Shown here: positions 7,575 through 18,485 of the stretch, piece after piece
Layout: each line of letters starts with the position of its first letter
Numbering within the stretch: the stretch's first letter is position 1
Source: Nocardia crassostreae
Lineage (GTDB): Bacteria; Actinomycetota; Actinomycetes; Mycobacteriales; Mycobacteriaceae
Length of the DNA stretch: 64,000 bases
Assembly (NCBI RefSeq): GCF_001613405.1
Contig: NZ_BDCH01000017.1
Coordinates: forward strand, 62,001 to 126,000
Direction of reading: 5' to 3'
Made by a program: the position numbers and the translations under genes
Notes under the pieces: generated by a model
Told to the model about the DNA's origin: nothing
The model's input: only the letters and a program-made list of their open reading frames with translations
Databases searched by the model: none

Positions 7575-7892
7575 ATGACCAAGGCCCTGCTGCTCGGCGT
7601 GTGCGCCCTGGCCGTCGGCACCTACGCCTTCCGCTTCGCGGGCCCCGTACTCCGCAGCCGGGTCAAGGTCTCCGCCCGCACCGTCAAACTCCTCGAGATC
7701 GCCTCGGTAGTCCTGCTCACCGCCCTGGCCGTCACCACCCTCATCCCCTCCGGCGACAGCCAGGTCGGAATCGCCCTCCCCGCAGGCGTTCTCGTGGCCG
7801 CCGTCCTGGCCTGGCGAAAAGCCCCACTGCTCGCCGTCATCCTGGCCGCCGCCGTCACCACCGCGGGACTGCGGCTGCTCGGCCTGCACTGA
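7575..7892 (+). CDS. azlD: AzlD-family branched-chain amino-acid exporter subunit
   Basis: 105 residues with about four membrane helices. The start TYAFRFAGPVLRSR matches the AzlD motif (TxxxRxxPxxL-like) and the middle ALAVTTLIPSG is typical. The size is normal for the family. It is the small partner of AzlC directly upstream; AAGAAGG just before the ATG is a good ribosome binding site. It converges on the dienelactone hydrolase gene. Confidence 0.9.
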   Translation: MTKALLLGVCALAVGTYAFRFAGPVLRSRVKVSARTVKLLEIASVVLLTALAVTTLIPSGDSQVGIALPAGVLVAAVLAWRKAPLLAVILAAAVTTAGLRLLGLH

Positions 7893-7947
7893 CCAACTCG
7901 GCCACCCCGCCGACCGGCAGGTCGACGCGATTGTCGGGCCAGAGGAT

Positions 7948-8676
7948 CTAGCGGTTCAGCAGGTTCGCCAGGCGCTTCCAGGCGTCTTCGGCGATGTCCG
8001 CGCGGTAGGAGTCGCGGCCGGGGAAGAGGAAGCCGTGCGGTGCGCGGTCGTATACGACGATTTCATGGTCGATAGCGTTGGCGCGCAGCGTATTCGCGAG
8101 TGACTCCCGGGCATCTGCGGGAATGAGCGGGTCGTCGCCGCCGAACAGGAGCAGCATCCGGCCGGTGATGCCGGAGGTGGATCGGACGGTTGGTTCGGGT
8201 GTCGACAAAGGGATGTCGGTGTTCGTGAGCCAGCCCGGGTAGATGGCGGCCGTTGCGGCGAGCGGGAGTTGGGTTGCGGCGTAATAGGCTACGTGGCCAC
8301 CCGCGCTGAAGCCGACCATGCTGGACGAGGTGGCGCCGTGCCGGTGCAGTTCGGTGAGGCAGGCGGAGATGTCGGCCAGGACCTCGGGGCGGCGCAGGGT
8401 GCGCAGGAGTTCCAGGCCGCGGTCGCGATCGACGCTGAATTCGAGTTCCGCGCGCGGTGCGACGCGATGGAAGAGATCGGGGAGAATGGCGATCGCGCCC
8501 AGGGCCGCCAGGCGCTCAGTCGCCGCGACGACGGATTCGTGCCGGCCGTAGATCTCGTGTCCGACAACGACTCCCGGGTAATCACCCGGGGTTTCGGGCC
8601 GGGCGAGGTACGCGGTCAGCACCGTATCGCCGACCTTGAGCTCTATCCATTCGCTCACGATCGCGGTATCGCTCAT
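7948..8676 (-). CDS. Dienelactone hydrolase-family protein with Ser nucleophile
   Basis: 242 residues from the ATG at 8676 (preceded by GGCGG); the frame extends 12 codons further up. Alpha/beta hydrolase of the DLH family: GVVVGHEIYGRHESV, nucleophile elbow GFSAGGH, acid in FGGDDPLIP and catalytic His in APHGFLFPG. Classical dienelactone hydrolases use Cys in GxCxGG, and here the nucleophile is Ser, so an esterase or carboxymethylenebutenolidase-like role is possible but the native substrate is unknown. No signal peptide is seen. Confidence 0.82.
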   Translation of the reverse strand: MSDTAIVSEWIELKVGDTVLTAYLARPETPGDYPGVVVGHEIYGRHESVVAATERLAALGAIAILPDLFHRVAPRAELEFSVDRDRGLELLRTLRRPEVLADISACLTELHRHGATSSSMVGFSAGGHVAYYAATQLPLAATAAIYPGWLTNTDIPLSTPEPTVRSTSGITGRMLLLFGGDDPLIPADARESLANTLRANAIDHEIVVYDRAPHGFLFPGRDSYRADIAEDAWKRLANLLNR

Positions 8677-8724
8677 GCCGCCAAGGTAGTTGGACGCCGA
8701 TGGCGCGACCAATAGGCGGTGCGA

Positions 8725-8754
8725 TACCGGCCATCGGAATCTCGATGGCCGGTA
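8725..8754. terminator. Terminator-type hairpin, 12-bp perfect stem
   Basis: TACCGGCCATCG (8725-8736) and CGATGGCCGGTA (8743-8754) pair perfectly around a 6-nt loop, directly after the stop of the last gene (8759) of the minus-strand gdh series and before the DLH start. There is no T-run. Confidence 0.75.
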
Positions 8755-8758
8755 CGGG

Positions 8759-9439
8759 TCAGCTCGTCAGGAGCGGAAGCGCCTGGCCGCGGCGGCGTGC
8801 GACGGAGCCGTAGCGGGCGTCGAGGCGCAGCCAGGTGCGGGCGGCTCGGACTCGGACGATCTCGTCCACCGAGATGCGACGGGAATCGGTCTTCTCGCCG
8901 CCGTGCGGGATGAAATCCATTGCGGCGAGGGCGAAGACGACTCGCATGGGGACTTCGACGTTCTCACCGGCATTGGAGACGGTGAGAACGGTCTGGTCCA
9001 GCAGGGAGGCGGGCGGGCCGTGGCCGGAGGAGTGCTCCTGGGCCAATTCCGCTCCGCGCTCGGCCAATTCGACCAGCATGCGCGCCGGGACATCGTCGAC
9101 GTGGACGAATCCGGATTCGGGCGGCAGCGCCGAACGCCAGGCGGAGTCCATGCGGTAGCCGAGCTCCAGCGGTGTACCGGGTTCGGGGCCGTGCAAGCCG
9201 GACAGCACGATATCGCCGCCGACGGTCACATCGTCGGTGCCGAGCGCGCCGACAACCGTGCGCACCGCGAGGGCCTCGAAACCGGTGGCGGCCCAGGCGG
9301 ATACGTAGCGGTCACCGCGGCGGCGCAGCCGAATGACGGCGGCGGGATCCAGGCGCACCGCGTGTGAGACGAAGGTGGCCAGGTTCTCCCGTTCCGCCGG
9401 ATCCGGGATGTGCAGGGTGAGTTCGGACGTCACTGTCAC
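8759..9439 (-). CDS. Conserved actinobacterial hypothetical protein
   Basis: 226 residues. No catalytic motif is recognised. Visible segments: a beta-rich N-terminus (SELTLHIPDPAERENLATFVSHAVRLD), then VIRLRRRGDRYVSAWAATGF, a middle DMVLSG-like turn, and VVFALAAMDFIPHGG. It sits directly after the thioesterase gene, in the position of Rv2474c in Mycobacterium tuberculosis as I recall that order. Function unknown; a link to the adjacent thioesterase or GDH is only positional. Confidence 0.75.
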   Translation of the reverse strand: MTVTSELTLHIPDPAERENLATFVSHAVRLDPAAVIRLRRRGDRYVSAWAATGFEALAVRTVVGALGTDDVTVGGDIVLSGLHGPEPGTPLELGYRMDSAWRSALPPESGFVHVDDVPARMLVELAERGAELAQEHSSGHGPPASLLDQTVLTVSNAGENVEVPMRVVFALAAMDFIPHGGEKTDSRRISVDEIVRVRAARTWLRLDARYGSVARRRGQALPLLTS

Positions 9440-9449
9440 GGGACTCGGT

Positions 9450-9956
9450 TCAGTCGTTCAGCCACAGCGACAGGTAATCGCGTTCCTCGGTGGTGAGGCG
9501 GCGCAGGCGCTGGGTCTCGATATCGAAGGCGGCCAGCTGGGTGGAGGCGATCACCGCGGGCGGCGAGGCGGGATCGGCCGCGGCGGCGCGCACCTCGTAG
9601 GCCACCGTGAAGTCCACGGCCCGCAGCCGCTCGACCCACAGTGAGATATCGAGCGGCGAATCCTCGTGCCGCAGCTGGCCTTTGTACTGCACGCGCAGAT
9701 CGGCCAGCACACAACCGGTCTTGAGGCCCACGGTGGGCCGGTCGTCGAGGAACAGCCACGGAATCCGGGCCTCCTCCAGCAGGGTCACCATGCGAGCGTG
9801 GTTGATGTGCTGGAAGGCGTCCATATCCGACCAGCGCACCTCGACCTTGGTGTGGAAGCGCTTGGGCATGCCGGACGCCTGCTCCTCCGATTCGAGGGCC
9901 GAAATCTGCCCGTCCAGGGACTTGCTATGCCCGTTCAGCGAACCGACACTGGTCAA
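9450..9956 (-). CDS. Acyl-CoA thioesterase, 4HBT hot-dog fold
   Basis: 168 residues if started at TTG 9956, which has GGAGGT six bases upstream and overlaps the gdh stop (TTGA). ATG 9869 gives 139 residues with GGAGGAG twelve bases upstream and begins where family similarity begins, so both starts are credible. The core VRWSDMDAFQHINHARMVTLLEEAR holds the WxDxDxxxHxN signature of YbgC/FadM-type thioesterases, with the Asp as catalytic residue. It would hydrolyse acyl-CoA in the cytoplasm; chain length is unknown. Its position after gdh is as in mycobacteria. Confidence 0.88.
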   Translation of the reverse strand: MTSVGSLNGHSKSLDGQISALESEEQASGMPKRFHTKVEVRWSDMDAFQHINHARMVTLLEEARIPWLFLDDRPTVGLKTGCVLADLRVQYKGQLRHEDSPLDISLWVERLRAVDFTVAYEVRAAAADPASPPAVIASTQLAAFDIETQRLRRLTTEERDYLSLWLND

Positions 9957-12900
9957 CGCGGTACCTCCGATTGCGCACCCACCCCGCTCACCATGCTGCG
10001 CACCTGCCGCGCCGCAACCGACAGCGTGGCCAGGTCGTGGGTTCCGGACTCGAACAGTTCCGAGAGGGCGCTACGCGCGCGGCCCAGCCGGGACTGATTT
10101 TTCGACTCCCAGTATGCAATCTTCTCCTCGGCCGTCTCCTCCGGGTCACCGGCGGAGAGCACATCGAGGGTCAGCGAACGCAGTGACCCGTACATATCGT
10201 CGCGCAGCGCGAGCCGGGCCAGTGCGCGCCAGCGATCGCCGCGTTCCAGGTGGCTGACCGCCTGCAAGAGCCAGTCGATCTTGAGGTGGTCGTTGAGCGC
10301 GTAGTACAGCGCACCCACCTCCTCACCGCGGCGATCGGTGATATCGGCGATATCGATCACATCGAGCAAGGGGAAGAGGTTCAGCAGCCCGAACACCTCG
10401 GTCGCCAGCTCGGTGGGCGCGCCCTTACCGATAATGGCCTGCGACTGCTCGTTCAAGGTGTCGATGTGATGCCCGCGCAGCCAGCCCGGCACCTTGGGCG
10501 CCAGCCGGTGCACCTCGGTGGCATAGCGGTGGATCTCGGCGCCCACCGCGACGGGCTGCGGCCGGTTGTTGAGCAGCCAGCGCGAGGCCCGGTCCAGGGT
10601 GCGCTTGGTCTCCAGCTCGAGGGCGTCCTTCATCCCGGTGGAGATCTCCGCGGCGCGAATGCGATCCCAGATGGTGTGCAGCCCGAAGATCTGCGTCGCG
10701 GCGGTGAAGGCCCGCACCGCATCGGAGGCCGTGGCCCCGATCTCCTCGTTGAGCCGGTGCGCGTAGGTGATGCCACCCAGATCCACCACCTCGTTCACCA
10801 GCATGGTGGTGGTGATCTCGCGCCGCAGCCGATGCCGCTTGATGGCGGCGCCGAACCGATTGCGCAGCGGTGTCGGGAAGTACTGCACCAGCCGCGCCGA
10901 GAAGTACGCGCTATCGGGCAGATCGCTGGTGAGCAGGTCGGCCTTGAGCGAAAGCTTCACGTGCGCCATGAGGTTCGACAGCTCCGGCGAGGTGAGCCCG
11001 GCGCCCTCCTCCAGGCGGCGCTTCATCTCGATATCGCTGGGCAGCGCCTCGAGGTCGCGGTCCAGGCCGCGGCGGTCCACCAGATCGTCGATGACGCGCT
11101 GGTGCACATTGAGCATGCGCGGCGCTTCGGCCCGCGACATGCCCATCAGATAGTTCTGGGACACATTGTCGCGCAGCACGAGTGCGGCGACCTCGTCGGT
11201 CATGGACGCCAGCAGCGGATTGCGCTCGTTCTCCGAGAGCTCACCGCTGGAGACCACACCGTCCAGCAGGACCTTGATATTGACCTCGTGGTCGGAGCAG
11301 TCCACGCCCGCCGAATTGTCGAGGGCGTCGGTGTTCATCTTGCCGCCGTGGCGGCAGAACTCGATGCGGCCCAGCGCGGTGGCGCCCAGATTGCCGCCCT
11401 CGCCGATGACCTTGACCCGCAGGTCGTTCGCGTTCACCCGCACCGCGTCATTGGACTTGTCGCCGACCTCGGCATTGGTCTCGGTACTGGCCTTGATGTA
11501 GGTGCCGATACCGCCGTTCCACAGCAGTTGCACCGGCGATTTCAGAATGGCGCGCATGAGCTCCGGCGGCGAGAGCGCCGACACGTCGGCGGCCAGCCCG
11601 AGCGCCTCGCGCGCCTGCTCGCTGATGGGGACCGACTTCACGGTGCGGTCCCACACGCCGCCGCCCTCGCTGATGAGCGAGCGATCGTAATCGGCCCAGG
11701 ACGAGCGCGGCAGCGCGAACATGCGCTCGCGTTCGGCGAAGGAGCTCACCGCGTCCGGATTCGGATCCAGGAAGATGTGCCGGTGGTCGAAGGCCGCCAC
11801 CAGGCGAATGTGCCGCGAGAGCAGCATGCCGTTGCCGAACACGTCACCGCTCATATCGCCGATGCCGACGACGGTGAAATCCTCGCCCTGGGTGTCGATA
11901 TCCATTTCGGCGAAGTGCCGCTTGACGCTCTCCCACGCGCCGCGGGCGGTAATGCCCATGGCCTTGTGGTCGTAGCCCGCCGAACCGCCGGAGGCGAAGG
12001 CATCGCCGAGCCAGAAACCGTACTGCTGGGCAACATCATTGGCGATATCGGAGAAGGTGGCGGTGCCCTTGTCGGCGGCGACCACCAGATAGGTGTCGTC
12101 GCCGTCGCGGCGGCGCACTCGCGCGGGCGGGATGACCTGACCGGTCGCGCGGTCCACATTGTCGGTGACATCGAGCAGACCGGAGATGAAGGTGCGATAG
12201 CAGGCCACGCCCTCGGCCTGGAAGGACTGCCGATCGGTGACCGGATCCCCGCTGGCCGCCGGTGGCTGTTTGACCACGAACCCGCCCTTGGCGCCGACCG
12301 GCACGATGACCGCGTTCTTCACCGCCTGCGCCTTGACCAGGTCCAGGATCTCGGTGCGGAAATCCTCCAGGCGGTCGCTCCAGCGCAGCCCGCCGCGCGC
12401 GACCGGGCCGAAGCGCAGGTGCACGCCCTCGACCCGCGGGGAGTACACGAAGATCTCGAATTGCGGCCGCGGCTTGGGCAATTCGGCGATCTGATGCGGC
12501 TCCACCTTGAACGACAGGTAATCCCGCGACCGGCCCTCGGCATCGGTGACGTAGTAGTTGGTGCGCAGTGTGGCCTTGATCAGGCTCAGGATGGCGCGCA
12601 GGATGCGGTCGGCATCCAGGCTCACCACATCGTCGATGCGGCGGCGCACCGCGGCTTCCAGATCCGCAGCATGGCTCTCGTCGGCGGAATCGGGATCGAA
12701 TACGGCGGTGAACAGGTCCACGAACAGCCGCGCCACATCCGGGTAGGCGAGCAGCACACGGCCGATATTCGCCTGGGAATAGGGGAAATCCGCCTGCTGC
12801 AGATATCTGGCGTAGGCGCGCAGGATCGATACCGAACGCCAGTGCAGCCCGGCGCGCAGCACCAGCTCATTGAGACCGTCGGCCTCGGCACGGCCGTACC

Positions 12901-14854
12901 ACAGCGCTTCGAACGCCTCGGTGAAACCCTCGCGCAAACCGCGCACCTGGTCGTCGAGCACGTCCAGGCGGGCCGAGGACTCCACCAGCTGGGCGTCCAT
13001 GCTCTGGTCCAGGGCGCTGCGCAGCAGTTCCGGGCGGGCGAGCAGACCGAAGTCGTAGATCCACTGTTCCGGCCCGCCCTCCAGCTCGAGCTGGTGCGGG
13101 CGTTCGTCGATGACCTCCACGCCCAGGCTCTGCAGAACCGGCAGCACCTGGCTCAGCGAGATGCCCTTGCCACCGATGTAGAGGGTGAAACGCCAAGAGC
13201 CGGGCTCGGAGTCGGCATCGCGGTACAGGTACTGATCGATGCCGCCATCCCGCAGCCGCTGCAGCCGGACGATATCGGCCAGGCCGCGCCCGGCCGGGAA
13301 ATCCTCCTTGTAGCTCTCCGGGAAGGCGTCGGCATAACGCTCGACGACGGAGGGCTCGAGCACGGTGGAGGTCTGCGTCTCATCGCGCAGATGGTCTTCC
13401 CAGGTGCGGCTGGCCTCGGCGAGCAGATGCTGGATGCGCAGCCGGTTGGGCTCGGCGGTATCGGCGACGGCGGCCTCGTCGGGCAGGCGCACCGTGAAAT
13501 ACACACTGGCGAGGTCGCTTTCGGAGACGCGTGCCGAGTAGTCGATCGAGACGCCGCCCAGTTCGCGCACCAGGATGTCCTGCATCTCCAGGCGCACGCG
13601 AGTGGTGTAGCGGTCGCGCGGCAGGTAGACCATGCAGGCCACGAAGCGGCCGTAGCCGTCCATGCGCATGAACAGCCGAACCTGGCGGCGCATACCGACA
13701 TTCAGGACCGCGCTGGCGGTGCGGCGCAGGGTTTCTCCGTCGGAGGAGAACAATTCGGTGCGCGGGAAGGACTGGATGACCTCGAGCATCTCCTGACCGG
13801 AGAAGGAGTCCATATCGAAACCGCTGGCCTCGATGATGGAACGCACCCGGCGGGCGATGACCGGAATGTCGAGCACGTTCTCGTGCAGGGCATTGACGGT
13901 GAAGACGCCGATGAACAGGTGCTCGCCGCGCAGGGCGCCGGAATCGTCGATCTCGGCCACGCCGACGAAGTAGGGGTACACCGCCCGGTGCACGGTGGCC
14001 GGGACCAGGCCCTGGGTGAGCATGAGCAGCGGCTGGTCACCGCTGTTGTCGGGGACTCGGAAATCGGTGCCGACCCGGGGCTGCAGGACGCCGAGGCTGG
14101 TTTCCGGCAGGATGACCGATTTCGCCTGCCCGTCCACGGTGGTGCGTTCGTAGCGGGCGTAGCCGAGGACGGTGAAGTTCCCGTCGGCCAGCCAGCGCAG
14201 CAGATTGGCGCAATCGCCGAGATCGGTTGCGCTGAAAGGAGATGCGCCGTGCTTCACGGCGGCGTCGAGCTGTTCGGCCACGTGCTGCTGGGCCGCGCGC
14301 ATGGCCTCGGTGTCCTCGATGACGCGGCGGACGTCGGTGAGCACGTCGGTGAGGGTGCTACCCACCCGCTCCAGCAGTTCGCGACTGGTGGAGGGATGCA
14401 GTTGCACGTGCATCCAGGATTCGCGTAATCCGGTGGCGCCGTTGCCGTCCACCTCGTGCGGGACGGCGGTCTCGAGTGTGCCCTCGCCGTCGCGGGTCAC
14501 CTCGAAGATGGGGTGCACCACCTCGCTCACGCTGACGCCCATGCGGCTCAGCGAGGAGGTGACCGACTCCACCAGCAGCGGCATATCGTCGGTGACCATT
14601 TGCACGGCGGCGCCCAGGCCGGACTCGTCCTCGGGATGATGCACTCGGACGTTCGCAATGCCGGGAGTGCGGTGCATGGCGAGATCGACGTGGCAGCGGA
14701 AGATCTGGGTCGAGATCGCGGGGATGGCGCAGTCCGCGTCCCCGGCGTCGACGTGACGGAAGTACGCCTCCTCGGGAGCAACCAGATTGCCGCGCAGTGA
14801 GGCGGGCAAACTCGCAGCCCACGCCGCGCTGGACAATTCGGACGAGACCGTCAT
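9953..14854 (-). CDS. gdh: NAD-specific glutamate dehydrogenase, large (180 kDa) type
   Basis: 1633 residues from the ATG at 14854, which has AGGAG nine bases upstream; 41 extra codons of open frame upstream are ignored. This is the giant bacterial NAD-GDH: a long N-terminal ACT-like regulatory half, then the catalytic region with RFGPVARGGLRWSDRLEDFR, the substrate lysine in PVGAKGGFV, KGTATFSDIAND, and the nucleotide-binding GIGDMSGDVFGNGML. It oxidises glutamate to 2-oxoglutarate and ammonium with NAD+, and in mycobacteria it is the substrate of GarA control. No truncation is seen. It heads a unit with the thioesterase and hypothetical gene. Confidence 0.96.
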   Translation of the reverse strand: MTVSSELSSAAWAASLPASLRGNLVAPEEAYFRHVDAGDADCAIPAISTQIFRCHVDLAMHRTPGIANVRVHHPEDESGLGAAVQMVTDDMPLLVESVTSSLSRMGVSVSEVVHPIFEVTRDGEGTLETAVPHEVDGNGATGLRESWMHVQLHPSTSRELLERVGSTLTDVLTDVRRVIEDTEAMRAAQQHVAEQLDAAVKHGASPFSATDLGDCANLLRWLADGNFTVLGYARYERTTVDGQAKSVILPETSLGVLQPRVGTDFRVPDNSGDQPLLMLTQGLVPATVHRAVYPYFVGVAEIDDSGALRGEHLFIGVFTVNALHENVLDIPVIARRVRSIIEASGFDMDSFSGQEMLEVIQSFPRTELFSSDGETLRRTASAVLNVGMRRQVRLFMRMDGYGRFVACMVYLPRDRYTTRVRLEMQDILVRELGGVSIDYSARVSESDLASVYFTVRLPDEAAVADTAEPNRLRIQHLLAEASRTWEDHLRDETQTSTVLEPSVVERYADAFPESYKEDFPAGRGLADIVRLQRLRDGGIDQYLYRDADSEPGSWRFTLYIGGKGISLSQVLPVLQSLGVEVIDERPHQLELEGGPEQWIYDFGLLARPELLRSALDQSMDAQLVESSARLDVLDDQVRGLREGFTEAFEALWYGRAEADGLNELVLRAGLHWRSVSILRAYARYLQQADFPYSQANIGRVLLAYPDVARLFVDLFTAVFDPDSADESHAADLEAAVRRRIDDVVSLDADRILRAILSLIKATLRTNYYVTDAEGRSRDYLSFKVEPHQIAELPKPRPQFEIFVYSPRVEGVHLRFGPVARGGLRWSDRLEDFRTEILDLVKAQAVKNAVIVPVGAKGGFVVKQPPAASGDPVTDRQSFQAEGVACYRTFISGLLDVTDNVDRATGQVIPPARVRRRDGDDTYLVVAADKGTATFSDIANDVAQQYGFWLGDAFASGGSAGYDHKAMGITARGAWESVKRHFAEMDIDTQGEDFTVVGIGDMSGDVFGNGMLLSRHIRLVAAFDHRHIFLDPNPDAVSSFAERERMFALPRSSWADYDRSLISEGGGVWDRTVKSVPISEQAREALGLAADVSALSPPELMRAILKSPVQLLWNGGIGTYIKASTETNAEVGDKSNDAVRVNANDLRVKVIGEGGNLGATALGRIEFCRHGGKMNTDALDNSAGVDCSDHEVNIKVLLDGVVSSGELSENERNPLLASMTDEVAALVLRDNVSQNYLMGMSRAEAPRMLNVHQRVIDDLVDRRGLDRDLEALPSDIEMKRRLEEGAGLTSPELSNLMAHVKLSLKADLLTSDLPDSAYFSARLVQYFPTPLRNRFGAAIKRHRLRREITTTMLVNEVVDLGGITYAHRLNEEIGATASDAVRAFTAATQIFGLHTIWDRIRAAEISTGMKDALELETKRTLDRASRWLLNNRPQPVAVGAEIHRYATEVHRLAPKVPGWLRGHHIDTLNEQSQAIIGKGAPTELATEVFGLLNLFPLLDVIDIADITDRRGEEVGALYYALNDHLKIDWLLQAVSHLERGDRWRALARLALRDDMYGSLRSLTLDVLSAGDPEETAEEKIAYWESKNQSRLGRARSALSELFESGTHDLATLSVAARQVRSMVSGVGAQSEVPR

Positions 14855-15172
14855 TTTCGCCAACTCCTGGGATTCGGTTCCGTAACAAAGTGACGCCGGG
14901 TCCGAGAGTAGCTGAGCGGCGGATGTGCCGGGCTGAGTTCTTGGCAATGCCGCGCCCGCGTCGCACACTCCGGACAAACCGGACGGTTCGGCGGATTACC
15001 GTGCCGCGCGGAATCGCCAGGTGGAGTACGACAAACCTTGCACCAAAAGGGATTTCACGCACAAATGCATACGCGAAATCGATGAGTTCGCTCTTTGATA
15101 GCCGTTCACTCTGGAGACATGGAAGAGCCCCCTGGCAAACGCCGAGCTGTCCGGCTGTCGACTCCCGGCCGA

Positions 15173-15234
15173 CGCGGGGATGACGCTCGTCATCCCCGCG
15201 CGAGCCGGGGCGTGGTCCGGGCCCGTGGGCCCGG
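15173..15234. terminator. Tandem hairpins after ettA in a 398-bp gene-free stretch
   Basis: Between ettA (stop 15253) and the gdh start (14854) no gene is seen. Two perfect palindromes lie just after ettA: 15217-15224 with 15227-15234 (CCGGGCCC/GGGCCCGG) and 15173-15185 with 15188-15200 (13-bp arms CGCGGGGATGACG, two central bases). The nearer one probably terminates ettA; the GGGGATGACG element looks like a dispersed intergenic repeat. The rest of 14855-15170 holds the gdh promoter region, in which I see no clear -35/-10 pair. Confidence 0.6.
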
Positions 15235-15252
15235 AGCGGATAACGGGTCGAG

Positions 15253-16929
<1,677 letters not shown>

Positions 16930-16939
16930 ATCGGCAAGC

Positions 16940-17386
16940 CTATCTGTGTTGAGTTGCCGGTTCTCCGGCAGTATCCGCATCGTCGGGTGGCCCGGGCACC
17001 GGCTCCGGTGGAGCGGTGGGGGCGAAGTGTTTCCGCTGCACCCGGGCGGTGCAGCGGGCCAGGTCGGGGCCGAGGGCGAGGGCTCGCATCTCGAGATCGC
17101 TGCGCTCGGCGCCGTCCCGGGTGGTGTATTCGTTGGAGCGCAGTTGACCGTAGGCGATGATCGGGTCGCCGCGCTGCAGGGAGGCCTCGACACCCTCGAC
17201 GAGTCTGCGCCAGCAGGTGACCGTCAGATACAGCGTGCCGCCGTCGACCCAGTCACCGGCGTTCTGGTCGTACCGCCGTGAGGTGCTGGCCAACCTGAAG
17301 GACAACAACTGATCCCCGTTCCCCAATTCCCGCCGGGTGGGATGGGTGACCACTCGCCCGATCACCGCGGTATTCGCCTCGTACAT
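16940..17386 (-). CDS. ssb: Single-stranded DNA-binding protein (paralogue)
   Basis: 148 residues from the ATG at 17386, preceded by GGGGGAG. An OB-fold SSB: MYEANTAVIGRVVTHPTRREL, VDGGTLYLTVTCWRRLVEGV, GDPIIAYGQLRSNEYTTRDGAERSD. The C-terminus is Pro-rich and ends TQHR instead of the acidic DDDIPF tip that recruits partners in the main SSB, so this is an accessory paralogue (as Rv2478c in Mycobacterium, or SsbB in Streptomyces). It is only 10 bases upstream of ettA and probably cotranscribed. Confidence 0.88.
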   Translation of the reverse strand: MYEANTAVIGRVVTHPTRRELGNGDQLLSFRLASTSRRYDQNAGDWVDGGTLYLTVTCWRRLVEGVEASLQRGDPIIAYGQLRSNEYTTRDGAERSDLEMRALALGPDLARCTARVQRKHFAPTAPPEPVPGPPDDADTAGEPATQHR

Positions 17387-17528
17387 CGCGCTCCCCCTTG
17401 CTGTTTCGGCTCTGCTTCGTTCGTGCCTCCAGCTTTGCCCGTGCCGAGCCCGCGCGACAGCCCCAATCCGGGGATTGTGGATAACTTCCGAGATGTGAAC
17501 AACCGCCAGGTCAGCGGCGTGAATCCGG

Positions 17529-18485
17529 TTACAGCGTGGCGAGATCCGTATTGGCTCCGCACAGCACGATGACCGGCCGCTCCCCCGCGGCGGGCACATA
17601 CGCACCGCTCTGGATGGCGGCCACGGCGGTGGCCCCGGCCGGTTCGACCACGATCCGGAACTCGCGCCACAGGTATTCGCGCGCCATGACGATGGCGTCA
17701 TCGCTGACCAGCAGGGACCGTACCTGGTAGCGCTGCGCGACCTCCATGGCGATATCGCCGATCCGGCTGGCTCCCAAGGCATCCGAGGCCACACTCGAGA
17801 CGTCGACCTCCACCGGCCGACCGGCCGCGAGCGCGGCGTGCAGGGTCGGCGCGCCCTGCGGTTCCACGCCGATCACCCGGCCGCGCAGGCCCAGCGCGAC
17901 GGCGATACCGGCGACCAGGCCCCCGCCGCCCACGGCCACCAGCACCGGCGGACGGCCGCGCACCTGCTCCTCGATCTCCAGGCCGACCACACCTGCCCCG
18001 GTCACGATGGCGGGCTGATCGTAGGCGTGCAACTGCATGGCGCCGCGTTCCGCGGCGAGCTCCCGGGCGTACCGGTGCGCCTCGGCGTAAGTGGTTCCGT
18101 GCCACAGCACTTCGGCGCCGTGCGACCACATGGCGGCGACCTTGGTGTGCGGCGCCGATTCCGGCACCACCACGGTGCAGGACTTACCGCGCAGGGCGCT
18201 GGCCAGGGCGGCGGCGATCCCGGCATTGCCGCCGGAGGCCAGCACCACGCTGGTGTTGTCCTCACGGGCCTGTAGCAGCGCATTGAGGCAGCCGCGCACC
18301 TTGAAGGTGCCGCCGTGCTGCAGATGCTCGAGCTTCAAGGTGACCGGCACCGGGCCGTTCGGGCCCTGGATGTCGGTATGGAAAACCGGTGTCTTGCGGG
18401 TGTGCCCGCGCAGCAGGCGCCGTGCCCGCCGAACGTCGGATCGATAGAGCCGCTTGACTTTCCGCGTCAAGGCGACATCACTCAC
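17529..18485 (-). CDS. Threonine/serine dehydratase-like PLP enzyme
   Basis: 318 residues, fold-type II PLP enzyme from a GTG start overlapping the upstream stop (GTGA). The Schiff-base lysine is in HGGTFKVRG, the phosphate-binding glycine loop is GGGGLVAGIAVAL, and ASGGNAGIAAALA is the substrate loop. There is no C-terminal ACT domain, so it is a short, catabolic-type dehydratase. Expected reaction: L-Thr or L-Ser (or a hydroxy analogue) to the 2-oxo acid and ammonia. It is coupled to a copper protein gene without an obvious shared task. Confidence 0.85.
   Translation of the reverse strand: MSDVALTRKVKRLYRSDVRRARRLLRGHTRKTPVFHTDIQGPNGPVPVTLKLEHLQHGGTFKVRGCLNALLQAREDNTSVVLASGGNAGIAAALASALRGKSCTVVVPESAPHTKVAAMWSHGAEVLWHGTTYAEAHRYARELAAERGAMQLHAYDQPAIVTGAGVVGLEIEEQVRGRPPVLVAVGGGGLVAGIAVALGLRGRVIGVEPQGAPTLHAALAAGRPVEVDVSSVASDALGASRIGDIAMEVAQRYQVRSLLVSDDAIVMAREYLWREFRIVVEPAGATAVAAIQSGAYVPAAGERPVIVLCGANTDLATL

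Noticed and set aside
10250..14428. 1392-codon open frame antisense to gdh
   Set aside because: Strong GC third-position bias in gdh keeps opposite frames free of stops; the encoded protein is low-complexity Gly/Arg/Val/Leu and lacks any family motif.
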